From NCBI RefSeq assembly GCF_047675955.1, contig NC_132923.1, positions 91,137,137 to 91,201,136 of the forward strand: DNA of 64,000 bases, written 5' to 3'. Position numbers and translations under genes: made by a program. Below, in pieces: positions 35,001 to 50,000 of this stretch. The stretch's first letter is position 1, and every line of letters starts with the position of its first letter. The notes under the pieces were generated by a model. That model saw nothing but the letters and a program-made list of their open reading frames with translations, was not told where the DNA came from and made no database searches. This DNA is from Chlorocebus sabaeus (lineage: Eukaryota; Chordata; Mammalia; Primates; Cercopithecidae).

Positions 35001-38000
35001 GGATCACTTGAGCCCAGGAGTTTGAGATCAGCCTGGGCAATATATTGAGACTTTATCTCTTAAAAAAAATTTAAAATGAGCCAGATGTATGGCACATTTC
35101 TGTAGTCCCAGCTACTTGGCAGGATGATGTGGGAAGATTACTTGAGCCCAGGAGGCAGTGGTTGCAGTGAGCCACGATCGTGCCACTGTACTCCAGCCTG
35201 GGTGACAGAGCAAGACCCTCTCTCAAAAAAGAAAAGAAAAGTTGTTTATAGAATATGGCACCCACCTGGCGTAGTGGCTCACGCCTGTAATCGCAACACT
35301 TTGGGAGGCTGAGACAGGCAGATCACCTAAGGTCAGGAGTTCAAGACCAGCCTGGCCAACATGGTGAAACCCTGTCTCTACTAAAAATACAAAAAAATTA
35401 GCTGGGCGTGGTGGCGGGAGCTGGTAATCTCAGCTACTTAGGAGGCTGAGGCAAGAGAATCATTTGAACTCGAGAGGCGGAGGTTGCAGTGAGCCGAGAT
35501 CGTGCCATTGCACTCCAGCCTGGGCAACAAGAGCGAAACTCCGTCTCAAAAAAAAAAAAAGGTGGCATCAAAATTTAGATCAATATTTATGATAGAATTT
35601 TTTTAAATTCTGAAAGCTGCATTATGATTCATTTTTAATAAACCAAGCAGTATGGATACTGGGTACGTAAAAACCAAGTCAACAAGATAGTAGGATATAT
35701 TTCTTGTCGAAATCCTGGTGTTTTGTAAAACTATTTTTATGAATTATTAAATAATAAAGTAACTGGGACTGTAGGCATACATCACCATGTATGGCTCATT
35801 AAATATTTATTTATTTATTTGAGATGGAGTTTTGCTCTTGTTGCCCAGGCTGGAGTGCAATGGCGTGATCTCGGCTCACTGCAACCTCTGCCTCCTGGGT
35901 TCAAGCAATTCTCCTGCCTCAGCCTCCTCTGTAGCTGGGATTACAGGCATGCACCACCACGCCCGGCTAATTTTGTATTTTTAGTAGAGACAGGGTTTCT
36001 TCATGTTCGTCAGGCTGGTGTCAAACTCCTGACCTCAGGTGATCCATCCGCCTTGGCCTCTCAAAGTGTTGGGATTACAGGCATGAGCCACTATGCCTGG
36101 CCAATTTTTTTTTTTTTTTTTTAGAGATGGGGTCTCACTATGTTGCCCAGGCTGGTCTTGAACTCTGGAGCTCAAGTGATTCTCCTGCCGCAGCCTCCCA
36201 AAGTGCTAGGATTATGGATGTGAGCCATGGCACCCAGCCGGTATTTTTAAAAAATTATAATTATTTTATTTTTATTTTATTGATTTATTTTTTAGTGGGC
36301 CAGGGTTTGGCGAGCCATCCCCACCCAAAAATTTTATAAATATTTTCTGACTATGGTACTGTCAATTTAAATTATGGTGATATAGGAACTATTTGATTTT
36401 TGTCTTTACTTTGGAGGGTATATAACTCAGAACTATTTATTAAATTAAGAAATGACATGTGCATCAGAAAATTCCATCAAAGAAATTAGAATTTTAAGCA
36501 ATAACTTCTTGTCTGCATAAAGAGCACAATTCTATATAGTCTTTGACCACAACTTTAATAATTCCTTGTATGTGTCTTTTGTCAGTTATGCATAGTTTTA
36601 TCACTTGAACTCTTCTGTTTAACCTAGGGTCAGAGGTCCTTGTGTGACACTTGCATATGTATGTATTCCCTCCCCTGATACCACAGAAGTGCTTACAGAG
36701 GCTCTTCAAAACTGCTGTGACTTTGCTAGCTATTAATACTGTCAACATTGCTATCTTAAGATATTCCTTAATATATAACTTTTAAATACTTTGAAAATTA
36801 TAAAAGTTAGGTTTGTTATAGAAAATTTTGCTAAAACAGAAGCATATGAAAAAGAAAATTTAAATTCCTGATGCCATAATCATACCACCCAGAATAATCA
36901 CAGTTAACATTTTGGTTTAGTTTCTTCCCGATACATACATATCTGGGTTCATATTCTAAATGTTGGGTTTTAAAAATTAAGATATAATTCACATACCAAA
37001 ATTTAGAGAATATAATTTAGTGGTTTTTAGCATAGTCACAAAGTTGTACAATCGTCACCACTATCTCATTCCAGAACATTTTATCACCCCAGAAAGAAAC
37101 ACTGTACCTGTCAGCAGTCACTCCCCATCTCTCCTAAACCCTAGTAACTGCTAATCTACTTTATGTCTCTATGGTCTTGCCTATTCTGGACATTTCATGT
37201 AAATGGAATCATATAATATTGTGTCTGACTTCTTTCAGTTAGCATGTCATAACACCTATCAGTACTTCATTTCTTTTTATGGCTGAATAATATTTCATCG
37301 TGTCAAAATAATCATATTTTGTTTGTTTGTTCATTCTGTAGTTGATGGACATTTATATTATTTCCAGTTAATATTCAAATAAAAGTTTTTGTGTAGACAT
37401 AAGTTTGATTTCTTTTGGGTATATACTTAGGAGTAGAATTGTTAGGTTATACGGTAACTCTGTATTTAACTTTCTTTTTTTTTTTTTTGAGATGGAGTCT
37501 CACTCTGTTGCCCAGGCTGGAGTGCAGTGGCGCAATCTCAGTTCACTGCAACCTCCGCCTCCCGGGTTCATGCCATTCTTCCGCCTCAGCCTCCCAAGTA
37601 GCTGGGACTACAGGCACCCACCACCACGCCCAGCTAACGTTTTTTTGTATTTTTAGTAGACGGGGTTTCACTGTGTTAGCCAGGATGGTCTCGATCTCTT
37701 GACCTTGTGATCCGCCCACCTCAGCCTCCCAAAGTGCTGGGATTACAGGTGTGAGCCATCGTGCCCGGCCCCCAAATAGGCCTTTCTAAGGACAGGCATT
37801 TTTAGGCCTGCTATGTTAACTATTTTCTGTACAATAGGAATTTTGTTTATATTCAGGATTCTAGGCCCTCATAAAGTCATATGTGCTATAAATATCTTCT
37901 CCTACTCTGCTGCTTCATCTTTTACTCTTTTTATGGGATCCTTTGATGAACAGATATTTTAATTTTAGTGTAGTCAAATCTCTTATTTTTTTCCCTGTAT

Positions 38001-41000
38001 GGTTAATGTTTCTTGCATCTTATTTGAGACATCTTTCCCTACTCCAACATCATAAGGACCTATACCTTCATTGTTTTATACAGTTTTATAGTTTTTCCAT
38101 TCACATTTATGTCAGTAATCTACCTGGAATTTAGTTTTTATGGATAATATGCAGTAAGGCATTAGTTTCATTTTCCTCTCGATGTATAATCCATTATCCT
38201 AGCATGAAAGATTGTTGTTTCCCCACTGCTCTGTAGTGCTAACTCTATCTTTTATCAAGCAATCATATGTATGCCTCTGTTCTAGAATTTCTTTTCTGTT
38301 CCATTAGTTTCTGTCTATCCCTTTTTTAATTACTATAGCTTTGTTATATGTCTTGATATATGATGGGACTGTTTCTCCTTATTTTTTTCCGAGAATGCTT
38401 GGCTCTTCTAGGCTCTTTGTACTTCTATATAAAGTTTAGAATCAGTTTGTCAAATCTGTTAAAAAATTGATTTTTTTGATTGGGAATACATTAAATCTAT
38501 AAATCAATATGGGGATAACTATCTTTACATTGACTCTTATTTTTAGATAGGAAAATCTTCATGATACATTGACTCTTATAATTCATGAAGATTATTCATC
38601 TCTTCATTTACTTAGATGTTCCATAATTTAAAACTTTAAGTAATATTTTAAAATGTTATCCATAGAGGCATTGCATAATCTTTGGTTAGATTTACTCCTA
38701 AATATCTTATTTTAAAATTCTAAATTAGCTGGACATGGTGGCACATGCTTATAGTCCTAGCTACTTGGGAGGCTGAGGCAGGAGGATGACTTGAGTCCAG
38801 GAATTCAAAGCTTCAGTGAGCGATGATTGTGCCACTGCACTCTAGCCTGGGTGACAGAGCCAGACTCGTCTCTAAAAATAAATAAATAAATAAATATCAA
38901 AAAAAAGAAAATTTGGGTATCTTTTTAAAATTTTTTCATTTTTAGGCTGGGCGCAGTGGCTCACGCCTGTAATCCCAGCACTTTGGGAGGCCGAGGTGGG
39001 CGGATCACAAGGTCAAGAGATGGAGACCATCCTGGCTAACACGGTGAAACCCTGTCTCTACTAAAAATACAAAAAATTAGCCGGGTGAGGTGGTGGGCGC
39101 CTGTAGTCCCAGCTACTCAGGAGGCTGAGCAGGAGAATGGTGTGAACCCAGGAGGTGGAGCTTGCAGTGAGCCGAGATTGCACCATTGCACTCCAGCCTG
39201 GGCGACAGAGCGAGACTCTGTCTCAAAAAAAAAAAAAAAAAAAAAATTTATTTTCTCTTTGTTGTTAGGAAAGGATTACATTAAAACTCAAATTGTACCA
39301 GGGCCAGCCACCCAAACTACTATGTGAAAAAAAATATAGAAGTATTAAAATGCAAATTGTATCCTAAAACATTACATGGATTGTTTGGGTGGTAAAAATA
39401 GATAATAGGAAAATTGTGCCTGTTTTATAAGTGGGCTTTAATAAATGACAGTGCTCTAGATTCAAAATAATGCTTGACAGGCAAATGAATAGTATAAAAT
39501 CAGACATAATGGTTGAATTTTTGACAATAGGGAATACTACTGAATATTGTATTATGGTGCTAGTCTATTAGCATTACTAAACTTTCTAATATATGTCTCT
39601 TTTATTTAACTCAGGTGAAAAGGATTCAATGATTTTTGATTGTACTGAATGCTATGATCCAGTTACTAAACAGTGGACAACTGTAGCTTCGATGAATCAT
39701 CCTCGCTGTGGCTTAGGAGTGTGTGTGTGTTATGGGGCTATCTATGCTTTGGGTAATTATGCTGTTCAGTTTAAAGATAGCTAATATTATTTATGTATTT
39801 ATTTTTAATTTTCATTTTTGTGGATACATAATAGGTATATATATTTATGGGGCACATGAGATACAGGCACATAATGTGTAATAATCACATCACGTAAAAT
39901 GGGATATCCATCTCCTCAAGTACTTATCCTTTGTGTTATAAACAATCCAGTTATACTCTTCTAGTTATTTTTAAATGTACAATTAAATTATTATTGACTA
40001 TAGTCACCCTATTGCGCTATCAAATACTGGGTCTTATTCATTCTTCCTTTTTTTTTTTATTCAAATTCATTAACTATGCCCACCTCCTGCCTCCCCACCC
40101 CCACTACACTACCCTTCCCAGCCTCTGGTAACCATCCTTCTACTCTCTGTCTCCATGAGTTCAATTGTTTTGATTTTTAGATCCCACAAAGAAGTGAGAA
40201 TATGAAATGTTTGTAAAGATAGCTAATATTATTTAAATTGTTGGGTTCTGATGACTTTAGAGATGTTCTTTTCCTCTTTTCAGCTCTTTACATTCTTTTT
40301 TTAAAAACCAACCGGCTTTAGTCTGTATACTCTGGAGGCTGGGCAAGGTCTTAGGGGAAGGTGTAGGTAGGGGTCAGGGGGTCAGGGGTTGGAGGGGTTG
40401 GAGGAGGGTGCCCAGTTGGCTGGCTGACCAAACTGCTAGTCATACACATTCTTCTGCAGGTATCTCTGGAGCTACTGTATGCTGTAGATGTGCTTGCCAG
40501 CTCTTTAAATTCTTATTCTCAAAATTGTATTACTGGAGATAAAATATAGATGAGACATCCAGTGCAGTACTTTAGCTGAGTAGTTAAATCTCATTATTTT
40601 AATTAAGTATATAACATTTTTAGCACTCTGCATAGTGGCCTAATTATGTTTAATATAAGAAAACAGATGCCAAAAAATTAAATATATTACAAGGAAGTTC
40701 TGTACTATATTTTTATTCTTGTAGATGTAGTGAATGATTATGAGCTATTCTACTTTGAATATCTGTGTAACAAATGTTACAATCAAGGTTGTTCCTAGGG
40801 AAAGTTGTAAGTTGACATAGCTCTCAGCCTCCCCTATTTTCTCCTTGTCACTCCTTCAATTCACTGTAACTCAGTGTCTTCCCCTCATCCAAACCTATTG
40901 TGCAAAAAATATGAGTTACCTTAAGGTGAATGTAATCTATTATATTTTATTACCTCCACAAGTATCTGCATTTTTCAGTTAATTGTGGGAAATAATATTT

Positions 41001-44000
41001 TCAACTTTAAGAATTGGAGGGTGTTGGCCGGGCGCGGTGGCTCACAGCCTGTAATCCCAGTACTTTGGGAGGCTGAGGCAGGCGGATCACAAAGTCAGAA
41101 GATCAAGACCATCCTGGCTAACACAGTGAAACCCTGTCTCTACTAAAAATACAAAAAGAATTAGCTGGGCGTGGTGGCGGGTGCCTGTAGTCCTAGCTAC
41201 TTGGGAGGCTGAGGCAGGAGAATGGCTTGAACCAGGGAGGCGGAGCTTGCAGTGAGCCTGAGCTGAGACTGCACCACTGCACTCCAGCCTGGATGACAGA
41301 GCGAGACTCCATCTCAAAAAAAAAAAAAAAGGGCCGGGCACCGTGGCTCAAGCCTGTAATCCCAGCTCTTTGGGAGGCCGAGACGGGTGGATCACGAGGT
41401 CAGGAGATCGAGACCATCCTGGCTAACAAGGTGAAACCCCGTCTCTACTAAAAAATACGAAAAATTAATTGGGTGAGGTGGCGGGCGCCTGTATTCCCCG
41501 CTACTCGGGAGGCTGAGGCAGGAGAATGGGGTAAAACCTGGGAGGCGGAGCTTGCAGTGAGCTGAGATCCGGCCACTGCACTCCAGCCTGGGCTACTCAG
41601 CAAGACTACATCTCAAAAAAAAAAAAAAAAAAAAAAATTATTAGAGAGTGTTAAGAAAATGTTATTGTGGGGATAAAGGGCCTTTTTGAAGTTCCTGAAA
41701 TTAACCAAATACACAGTATGCTCTGATTAGGCTTGGAGCTGGCCTTGATTAGGATAAACATTCTGAATAGCCAGAAGTCATTTCAAAAGGTAGTTTTGCA
41801 AAATACCGTCTTTTCCATGCAATATATTGAAGTTTTGGGGCTTTCTTTGTTTTGTTTTTAGTCTTTAGTGAAAAATAGGGAGTTAAAAGACTTGAATTCT
41901 TTTTTTTTTTTTTTTCTCAAAAGAGCATCAGTTATGCAAGGACCTGAGTTCTACTCGTGGTCAAGTTCTAACTTTTTCATGGGATCGTGGAACAGATAAC
42001 CTCTTTGGTTCATGTGATATCTATAATATGAAATAATTGGTTTAGATGTTTTGTAAGGTCTTTGTCATAAATAAGATTCTTTTATCCCAGAAATGAACAT
42101 TTTTCTGTTTCATTACAGGTGGATGGGTTGGAGCTGAGATAGGGAACACCATTGAAAGATTTGATCCTGATGAAAATAAATGGGAAGTAGTTGGTAACAT
42201 GGCTGTGTCACGCTACTACTTTGGGTGCTGTGAAATGCAAGGTAATCACTTTATAAAATATTTTTCCTCAAAATGTAGTTCTGAGAAACTTTGTGTTTGA
42301 GGCCTTATTTTCACAAAAGTATATTTTAGGTCTGTTGGTATTGAATGACTGATACTAGCAGCATAGAAGTTCTGCTTTTTACCTCCTATCGTTGACTTTT
42401 ATTTCTGTATTGCCAAAATAATTGATTTTTTCAAAATAAACAAGGCTATCATTAAAAATTGCAAGTAAGCAGGAATATCTGACTAGCACAATAAGCATTC
42501 GAAGTGTTATCTGTTACTGTCTTTTCTCTCCCGTGAACATCTAAGTAAATATTTCTAAGTAGCGAGAGAGTATCAGAAACAATTTTGGGGCGTGGTGGCT
42601 CATGCCTATAATCCCAGCACTTTGGGAGGCTGAGGCAGTAGGATCATCTGAGGTTAGGAGTTCGAGACCAGCCTGGCCAACGGGTGAAACCTCATTTCTA
42701 CTAAAAATACAAAAATTAGCTGGGCACGGTACCACACTCCTGTAATCCCAGCTACTAGGGAGGCTGAGGCAGGATAATTGTTTGAACCCAGGAAGTGGAG
42801 GTTGCAGTGAGTGAGATGGTGCCAGTGTACTGCAGCCTGGGTAACAGTGAAACTCTGTCTCAAAAAATAAATAAAAATAAATTGTTTTCATGGTCTCTAT
42901 AGGCTTCTTTAGCATTGTTTTCTACAAAGTACATTGTGATTCAGTTCACATAGCATATAATCCTGTGACAGATTTAAATAATTATATGTTGCATATTAAA
43001 GTGGTATACAAACATTATTTTGATTGTCTACTATACTCTGAGAGTTAGGTAGTAAGATGTTTTAACTAGAACCTGATTCTGTCTAGGATTGGAGAACTGA
43101 TTTATATGCACCTGTGGAGAAGGAAGCAGCTTTCCCATTGTTATATGACAGCCTAATCTGCTCAACTTCCTTCTGCTTTGTGGTTACCTTCTCTGATTTC
43201 CTTTTTTTTTTTTTTTTTTTTTTGAGACAGAGTCTCGCTGTGTCTCCCAGGCTGGAGTGCAGTGGCGTGATCTCGGCTCACTGCAAGCTCCACCTCCCGA
43301 GTTCACGCCATTCTCCCGCCTCAGCCTCCCAAGTAGCTGGGACTACAGGTGCCTGCCACCACGCCCAGCTAGTTTTTTGTATTTTTAGTAGAGACGGGGT
43401 TTCACCATGTTAGCCAGGATAGTCTCAATCTCCTGACCTCGTGATCCACCTGCCTTGGCCTCCCAAAGTGCTGGGATTACAGGCTTGAGCCACCGCGCCC
43501 GGCCAACCTTCTCTGATTTCTATTAGCAAATTATGTGGTGCAGACTATATCTTACTGTTTAATATCATGTCTCCTAGTTGTTTTATATTTATTATTTGTA
43601 TCATTCCATCTAAAATCATAGAGCTACCTAGAAAGGGATCTTTGAACTTACCTATTTCAACTTCTTTAAGTTATAGATGAGGAAGCTGAAGATCAGGAAG
43701 GTTGTGAGTTGTCTTTTCTCATAGCTGGTTACTGGCAAGGCTGGAACTAAAACCCAGGTTTACTATACTAACATTTAGCCCACATTTCTTTTTTATTTTT
43801 TTCTTTTTTTTTTTTTTGAGATGGAGTCTCGCTCTGTCACCCAGGCTGGAGTGCAGTGGTGCGATCTTGGCTCAGTGCAGGCTCCGCCTCCCGGGTTCAC
43901 ACCATTCTCCTGCCTCAGTCTCCGGAGTAGCTGGGACTACAGGCACCTGCCACACCTGGCAAAGTTTTTGTGTTTTTAGTAGAGACGGGGTTTCACCATG

Positions 44001-47000
44001 TTAACCAGGATGGTCACAATCTCCTGACCTCGTGATCTGCCCGCCTTGTTCTCCTAAAGTGCTGGGATTACAGGCATGATCCACTGCACCCAGCCTAGCC
44101 CACATGTCGTAAAATATAATTCTTTGTAACTCCTCACTTTAGAAGATGAAGTACAACACTAGAGATTCAAAAATAATTGTAGATTGCCAGAGTTTATAAG
44201 GAAATTTTATGTAAATTACATTATATTTTACTGTAGTAATTGTTTTTGTTTTTGTTTTTTGAGACAAGTTCTGACTCTGTTGCCCAGGGTGGAGTGCAGT
44301 GGTGCAATCTTGGCTCATTGCAACCTCTGCCTCCCAGACTCAAGCCATCCTCCCACCTCAGTTGCCTGAGTAGCTGGGACTGCAGGCACACACCATCATG
44401 CCTGACTAATTTTGTATTTTTTGTATTTTTTGCCCAGGTTGGTCTCAAGCTCAAGTGATTCGCCTTCCCTGGCCTCCCAAAGTGCTGGGATTGTGAACCA
44501 CTACACCCAGCTGTGTACTGTAGTAATTGATTCTGATACCTTAATTTAGCCACATACTATTTAAATTTAAATTCCCTACTTTATATCCATCTGAGCAACA
44601 GATAGGCTGTCACTAAAGAGGGCCATGTAATTCCCAGCTTAAGTGCATAACATTTTTTAGGGAAAAAAAAAAATCCATTTTCCTTTCCTGTTTTATCTGT
44701 GGATAATTAGATAGAACCTGAGATCACCAAGCAGATAATTAGATAGAAAATCCTCAGCTGACAGATTATTTCAAGTTCTTTGAAAACTCAACGCTATTTT
44801 AAATTAGTTCCACTAATTTTTTACAACTTGCTGAATAGTGAGGTGATAAACTTGACAAAGTTGATTTTCTCTCTTAAATAAAATTGTAAGCCCTAGATTA
44901 AACATAGCATCAGCATAGGAAACAGATCACAATCATTACTTTTCATCACTATTTGTATCTCACTTTCTGTAGCATCTGAGCAAAAATATTCCACTTCCAG
45001 GTTTAATTTATGTAATTGGGGGCATCAGCAATGAAGGAATAGAACTTCGTTCTTTTGAAGTCTATGATCCACTTTCTAAGCGTTGGTCTCCACTTCCTCC
45101 AATGGGAACCAGGAGAGCATATCTTGGTGTGGCTGCACTCAATGACTGCATCTATTCTATTGGAGGATGGAATGAGACCCAAGATGCTCTTCATACTGTA
45201 GAAAAATATTCCTTTGAAGAGGTAGGTTGGATGATTTCAGATGTTTAGTATCCTGGTATTCTTTTAATGTCTGTAAGATCTGTGGTGATGCACTTTCTTT
45301 CACTCATGATATTGATCATTTGTGGATTATTTTCCCCTTTTTTCTTTCCAAAGAAGAAACTTTTGGTGCCATTGCTTTTCTTCTGTTGTCAATTTTGTTT
45401 TATTGATTTCTGTTCTTATTTTTTCCTTTTTCCTATTTGTTTTTGATTGAGTTTGCTCTTCTTTTTCTAGGTTATTTATTTATTTTTTAATTTTTTAAGA
45501 GACAGGGTCTTGCTCTGTTGCACATGCTGGAGAGCACTGATATAATCATAGCTCACTGTAACATTGAACTCCTGCCCAGTTAATTTAAAAAAACTTTCTC
45601 TTGTACTGCTGGGCGTGGTGGCTCACGCCTGTAATCCCAGCACTTTGGGAAGCCAAGATGAGAGGATAGCTTGAGCCCAGGAGTTCAAGACCAGCCTGAA
45701 CAACATAGTGAGACTGTCTGTATAATAAATAACAAAATTAGTTGGGCATGGTGGTATGCACCTGTGGTTCTAGCTACTCAGGGGGCTCAGGTGAGAGGAT
45801 CACTTGAGCCTGGGAAGTCAAGGCTGCAGTGAGCTGTGATCAAGCCATTGTGCTCCAACTTCGGTAACAGTGAGAGACCCTCGCTCAAGAGTAATTTTTT
45901 TTTTTTTTTTTTTTGAGACCAAGTTTTGCTTTTGTTGCCCAGGCTGGAGTGCAGTGGCACAATCTTACCTCGCCGCAACCTCTGCCTCCTGGGTTCAAGC
46001 AATTCTCCTGCCTCAACCTCCTGAGTAGCTGGGATTTTGGGCGTGCACCACCATACCTGGCTAATTTTGTATTTTTAGTGGAGATGGGGTTTCTCTATGT
46101 TGGTCAGGCTGGTTTCGAACTCCCAACATCAGGTGATCCGCCTGCCTCAGCCTCCCAAAGTGCTGGGATTACAGGCATGAGCCACTGCACCTGGCTGATT
46201 TTTTTTTTTTTTCCTAGGGTTAGGGTCTCGCTATGTAACCCAGACTAATCTCAGACTCCTGGTCTTAAGTGATTATCCTTCCTTGGCATCCCAAACCACT
46301 GGCATTACAGATCTTTGGGAGCCACTGCACTCCCCAAATCCCAACAGTCTCAGCTCTCTTTTTTTCTAGATTCTTTTTTTTTTTTTTTTGAGACGGAGTC
46401 TCGCTCTGTCACCCAGGCTGGAGTGCAGTGGCACGATCTGGGCTCACTGCAAGCTCCGCCTCCCGGGTTCACACCATTCTCCTGCCTCAGCCTCCCGAGT
46501 AGCTAGGACTACAGGCGCCCGCCACCTCGCCTGGCTAGTTTTTTGTATTCTTTTTAGTAGAGACGGAGTTTCACTGTGTTAGCCAGGATGGTCTCGATCT
46601 CCTGACCTCGTGATCCGCCCATCTCGGCCTCCCAAAGAGCTGGGATTACAGGCTTGAGCCACCGTGCCTGGCCTTTTTCTAGATTCTTAAAGTGGAAGCT
46701 TAGATGATTGATTTTAGACCTTCCTTTTTCTATAATAGAAACTATAAATTCTCTTCGAGCACTGCTTTAACTTCATCACACATATTTTGATATGTTGCCT
46801 TTTAATTAGTTAGCAGTTATATTAAAATATAAAAATGGCCTTGTCATTTATTTTCTGTTTATGAAATCCATTCTTTGATTCTTTTTTCTTCTTTTCGTCT
46901 TTATGTTGATTGTTTTAGTATTCCATAGAATTTTATCTCTTTTATTGTCTAGTTAGCTGTATTTCTTCACCTTTTTTCTTGGTGATTACTTTAGGGTTTT

Positions 47001-50000
47001 GTGGGTGGAAAAAACATACTCAACATGTTTTCTACTCTGATCTCACGTCACAACAAACACAGAAAACTTCTGTGACTAAATGTGTGTGGGTTTTCCCCTA
47101 CACATCAAGCAGCAGATACCAGCTAGGTGTCCTCGAATTCAGTTAAATTCTGATACTGTCTACCTGGAGATAGCCTCAGACCCCACAGGTTGAGGGCTCA
47201 GTCCCCAAGACTGCCCCCTCCTTCAGGCACTATTCCAAGTCCAGGCCTCTGGAACTTCTCACCAACTGGCTCCAAGTTGGGGTTCTCACAACACCCTCTT
47301 TGGAGTCAATTAATTTGCTAGAGTGGCTCACAGAACTCACGGAAACACTTACTTATGTTTATCAAGTTATTATAAGAGATATTGCAAAGGATACAGATGA
47401 AGAGATGCATATGGGGAGGTATGGGGGAATGGCATGGTACTTCTGTGACCTCTCTGGTTATGCCACCCTCTAAGAACCGCCAGGTGTTCAACTATCAGGA
47501 AGTTCTCCAAACTTAGTCCTTTTGGGTTTTTTGTTGCTGTTGTTGTTTCTTTGTTTTTGTTTTTTAGACGGAGTCTTGCTCTGTCACTAGGCTGGAGTGA
47601 AATGGCACAATCTAGGCTGACTGCAACCTCCGCCTCCTGGGTTCAAGCAATTCTCCTGCTTCAGCCTCCCAAGTAGCTGGGACTACAGGCACACGCCACC
47701 ATGTCCAGCTAATTTTTGTATTTTTAGTATAGACGGGGTTTCACCATGTTGGCCAGGATGGTCTTGATCTCCCTTGGCCTCCCAAAGTGCTAGGATTACA
47801 GGTGTGAGCCCCCATGTCTGGGCTGGTTTTTCTGGAGGCTTCATTATATAGACATGATTGATTATATCATTGGGCATCCACTTAACCTTCAGCTCCTCTC
47901 CCCTCTCCGGAAGTCGGGATGGGACTGAAAGTTCTAATTCTATAATCATGCCTTGGTCTTTCTGGTGAGCATCCCTAATTCTGAAGCTAACTATGGGCTT
48001 CCAGCCATCAGTCAACATTAGCAAACAAAAAGGCATCACTGTGGATATTCTCAGGATGTTAGGAGTTGTATGCCAGGAAACGGGTTGAAGACTATGTACT
48101 TAATAATATCACAGGTTTACATTATGTATTTTTAGTGTATCAAATCTACAATATCATACTGTATCATTTGAAAGTAAGGAACTGGCCGGGCGCGGTGGCT
48201 CAAGCCTGTAATCCCAGCACTTTGGGAGGCCGAGACGGGCAGATCACGAAGTCAGGAGATCGAGACCATCCTGGCTAACCCGGTGAAACTCCGTCTCTAC
48301 TAAAAAAATACAAAAAACTAGCTGGGCGAGGTGGTGGGCGCCTGTAGTCCCAGCTACTCGGGAGGCTGAGGCAGGAGAATGGCGTAAACCCGGAAGGCGG
48401 AGCTTGCAGTGAGCTGAGATCCGGCCACTGCACTCCAGCCCGGGAGACAAAGCGAGACTCCGTCTCAAAAAAAAAAAAAAAAAAAAAAAGAAAGTAAGGA
48501 ACTTACAAAAATATACTTTGGCCAAGCACAGTGGCTAACGCCTATAATCCAGCACTTTGGGAGACAGAGGCGGGTGGATCATATGAGGTCAGGAGTTTTG
48601 CCACGTTGGCCAGCTGGTCTCAAACTCCTGACCTCAAGTGATCTGCCCACCTCAACCTCCCAAAGTGCTGGGATTACAGGCGTGAGCCACCACCGCTCCT
48701 GGCCTAATACCTAAAAGTTTTGTTTCATGTTTTATCTAGTTTTCTAGGTCTTTAGGGTAGGAGGGCAAGTTTGGTAACAATTGATCTATTTTTGTCTGGA
48801 AATGGAAATCCCTCCTGTGTCCTTTTGATACATTGCTATCATTCATTCAGCATTTCTTTATTTTCTGGCAGAAATATTTTCAGCTTATCTTATACTTTTT
48901 CTGCTTTAGCCCTGGAATCAGCCATTTCTTCAAGAAGCCTTATTTCCTTTTGGTGAAGGACAGTATTTAGAAACCAAGATGTACACACTTAGAGTACTAA
49001 ATGCTACTTGGATGTTGCTGCTTCTAGCTGTAGTAGGGCAGGAGAGCCCCAAATTGGGCTTAGCCCAGGAATGTTCTTGGCCTTGCTTAGGATGGAATTT
49101 AAGAGCAAGCTGGTGGTAGAAGAAAACAATCTTATTGAGGTGGCAATGTTACAACTCTGTAACTACTTCTGCAGAGTGGGACTACTCCATAGACAGTGTG
49201 TTGAGAGTAGCAGCTCAGGGGCAGTTCTGCAGTCATTTATACCTACTTTAACTTATGTGAAAATTAAGGGGTGAGTTTTTCAGAATTTTCTAGAAAAAAG
49301 GTGGTACTTCTGGGTTGTTGCCACGGAAGAGGACAGTAACTTCTGGGTGTTGCCATTGGCAATGGTAAACTGACAGGGCACTGGTGGTTGTGTCTTACAG
49401 AGAGTTGCTTTCACCTCTTCCCTGTTTCAGCTAGTCTTCAATCTTGTCTGGAGTTGAGTCACCACCTTCTACCTCATAGCCACCCTCAGTAAACAGAACT
49501 AGGAAATGTGTGTATGTAAATAGGTTTTCACACACAGATTTATCTGTAAATATTTCTATATCTATTTGTGCATTTATATTGTAAAACCATGAGTTCATAA
49601 TGATAGCTCCAATTCTAGTACACCAGGTTTTTTCAGGCCTTCTCCCTTTCCATGTTGTAAATACCTTTTCTGTCAGTTAAAGACTTTGCTTCCGCCAGGC
49701 GCGGTGGCTCACGTCTGTAATCCCAGCACTTGGGGACGCCAAGGCGTGTGGATCACTAGGTCAGGAGTTCGGGACCAGCTTGGCTAACATGGTGAAACCC
49801 CGTCTTTACTAAAATTACAAAAATTAGCTGAGCGTGGTGGTGGGCGCCTATAATCCCAGCTACTCCGGAGGCTGAGGCAGGAGAATCGCTTGAACCCAGG
49901 AGGCTGAGGCTGCAGTGAGCCGAGATCACACCACTGCACTCCAGCCTGGGCAACAGAGCAAGACTCTGTCTCAAAAAAAAAAAAAAGACTTTGCTTCCAT

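Noticed and set aside
36494..36748. 84-codon minus-strand frame in intron 5
   Set aside because: No motif and no promoter or splice context; probably chance.
49008..49274. 88-codon frame in intron 8
   Set aside because: Not Alu, but no recognisable motif, no conservation evidence, and within a long IPP intron; length is ordinary for chance.
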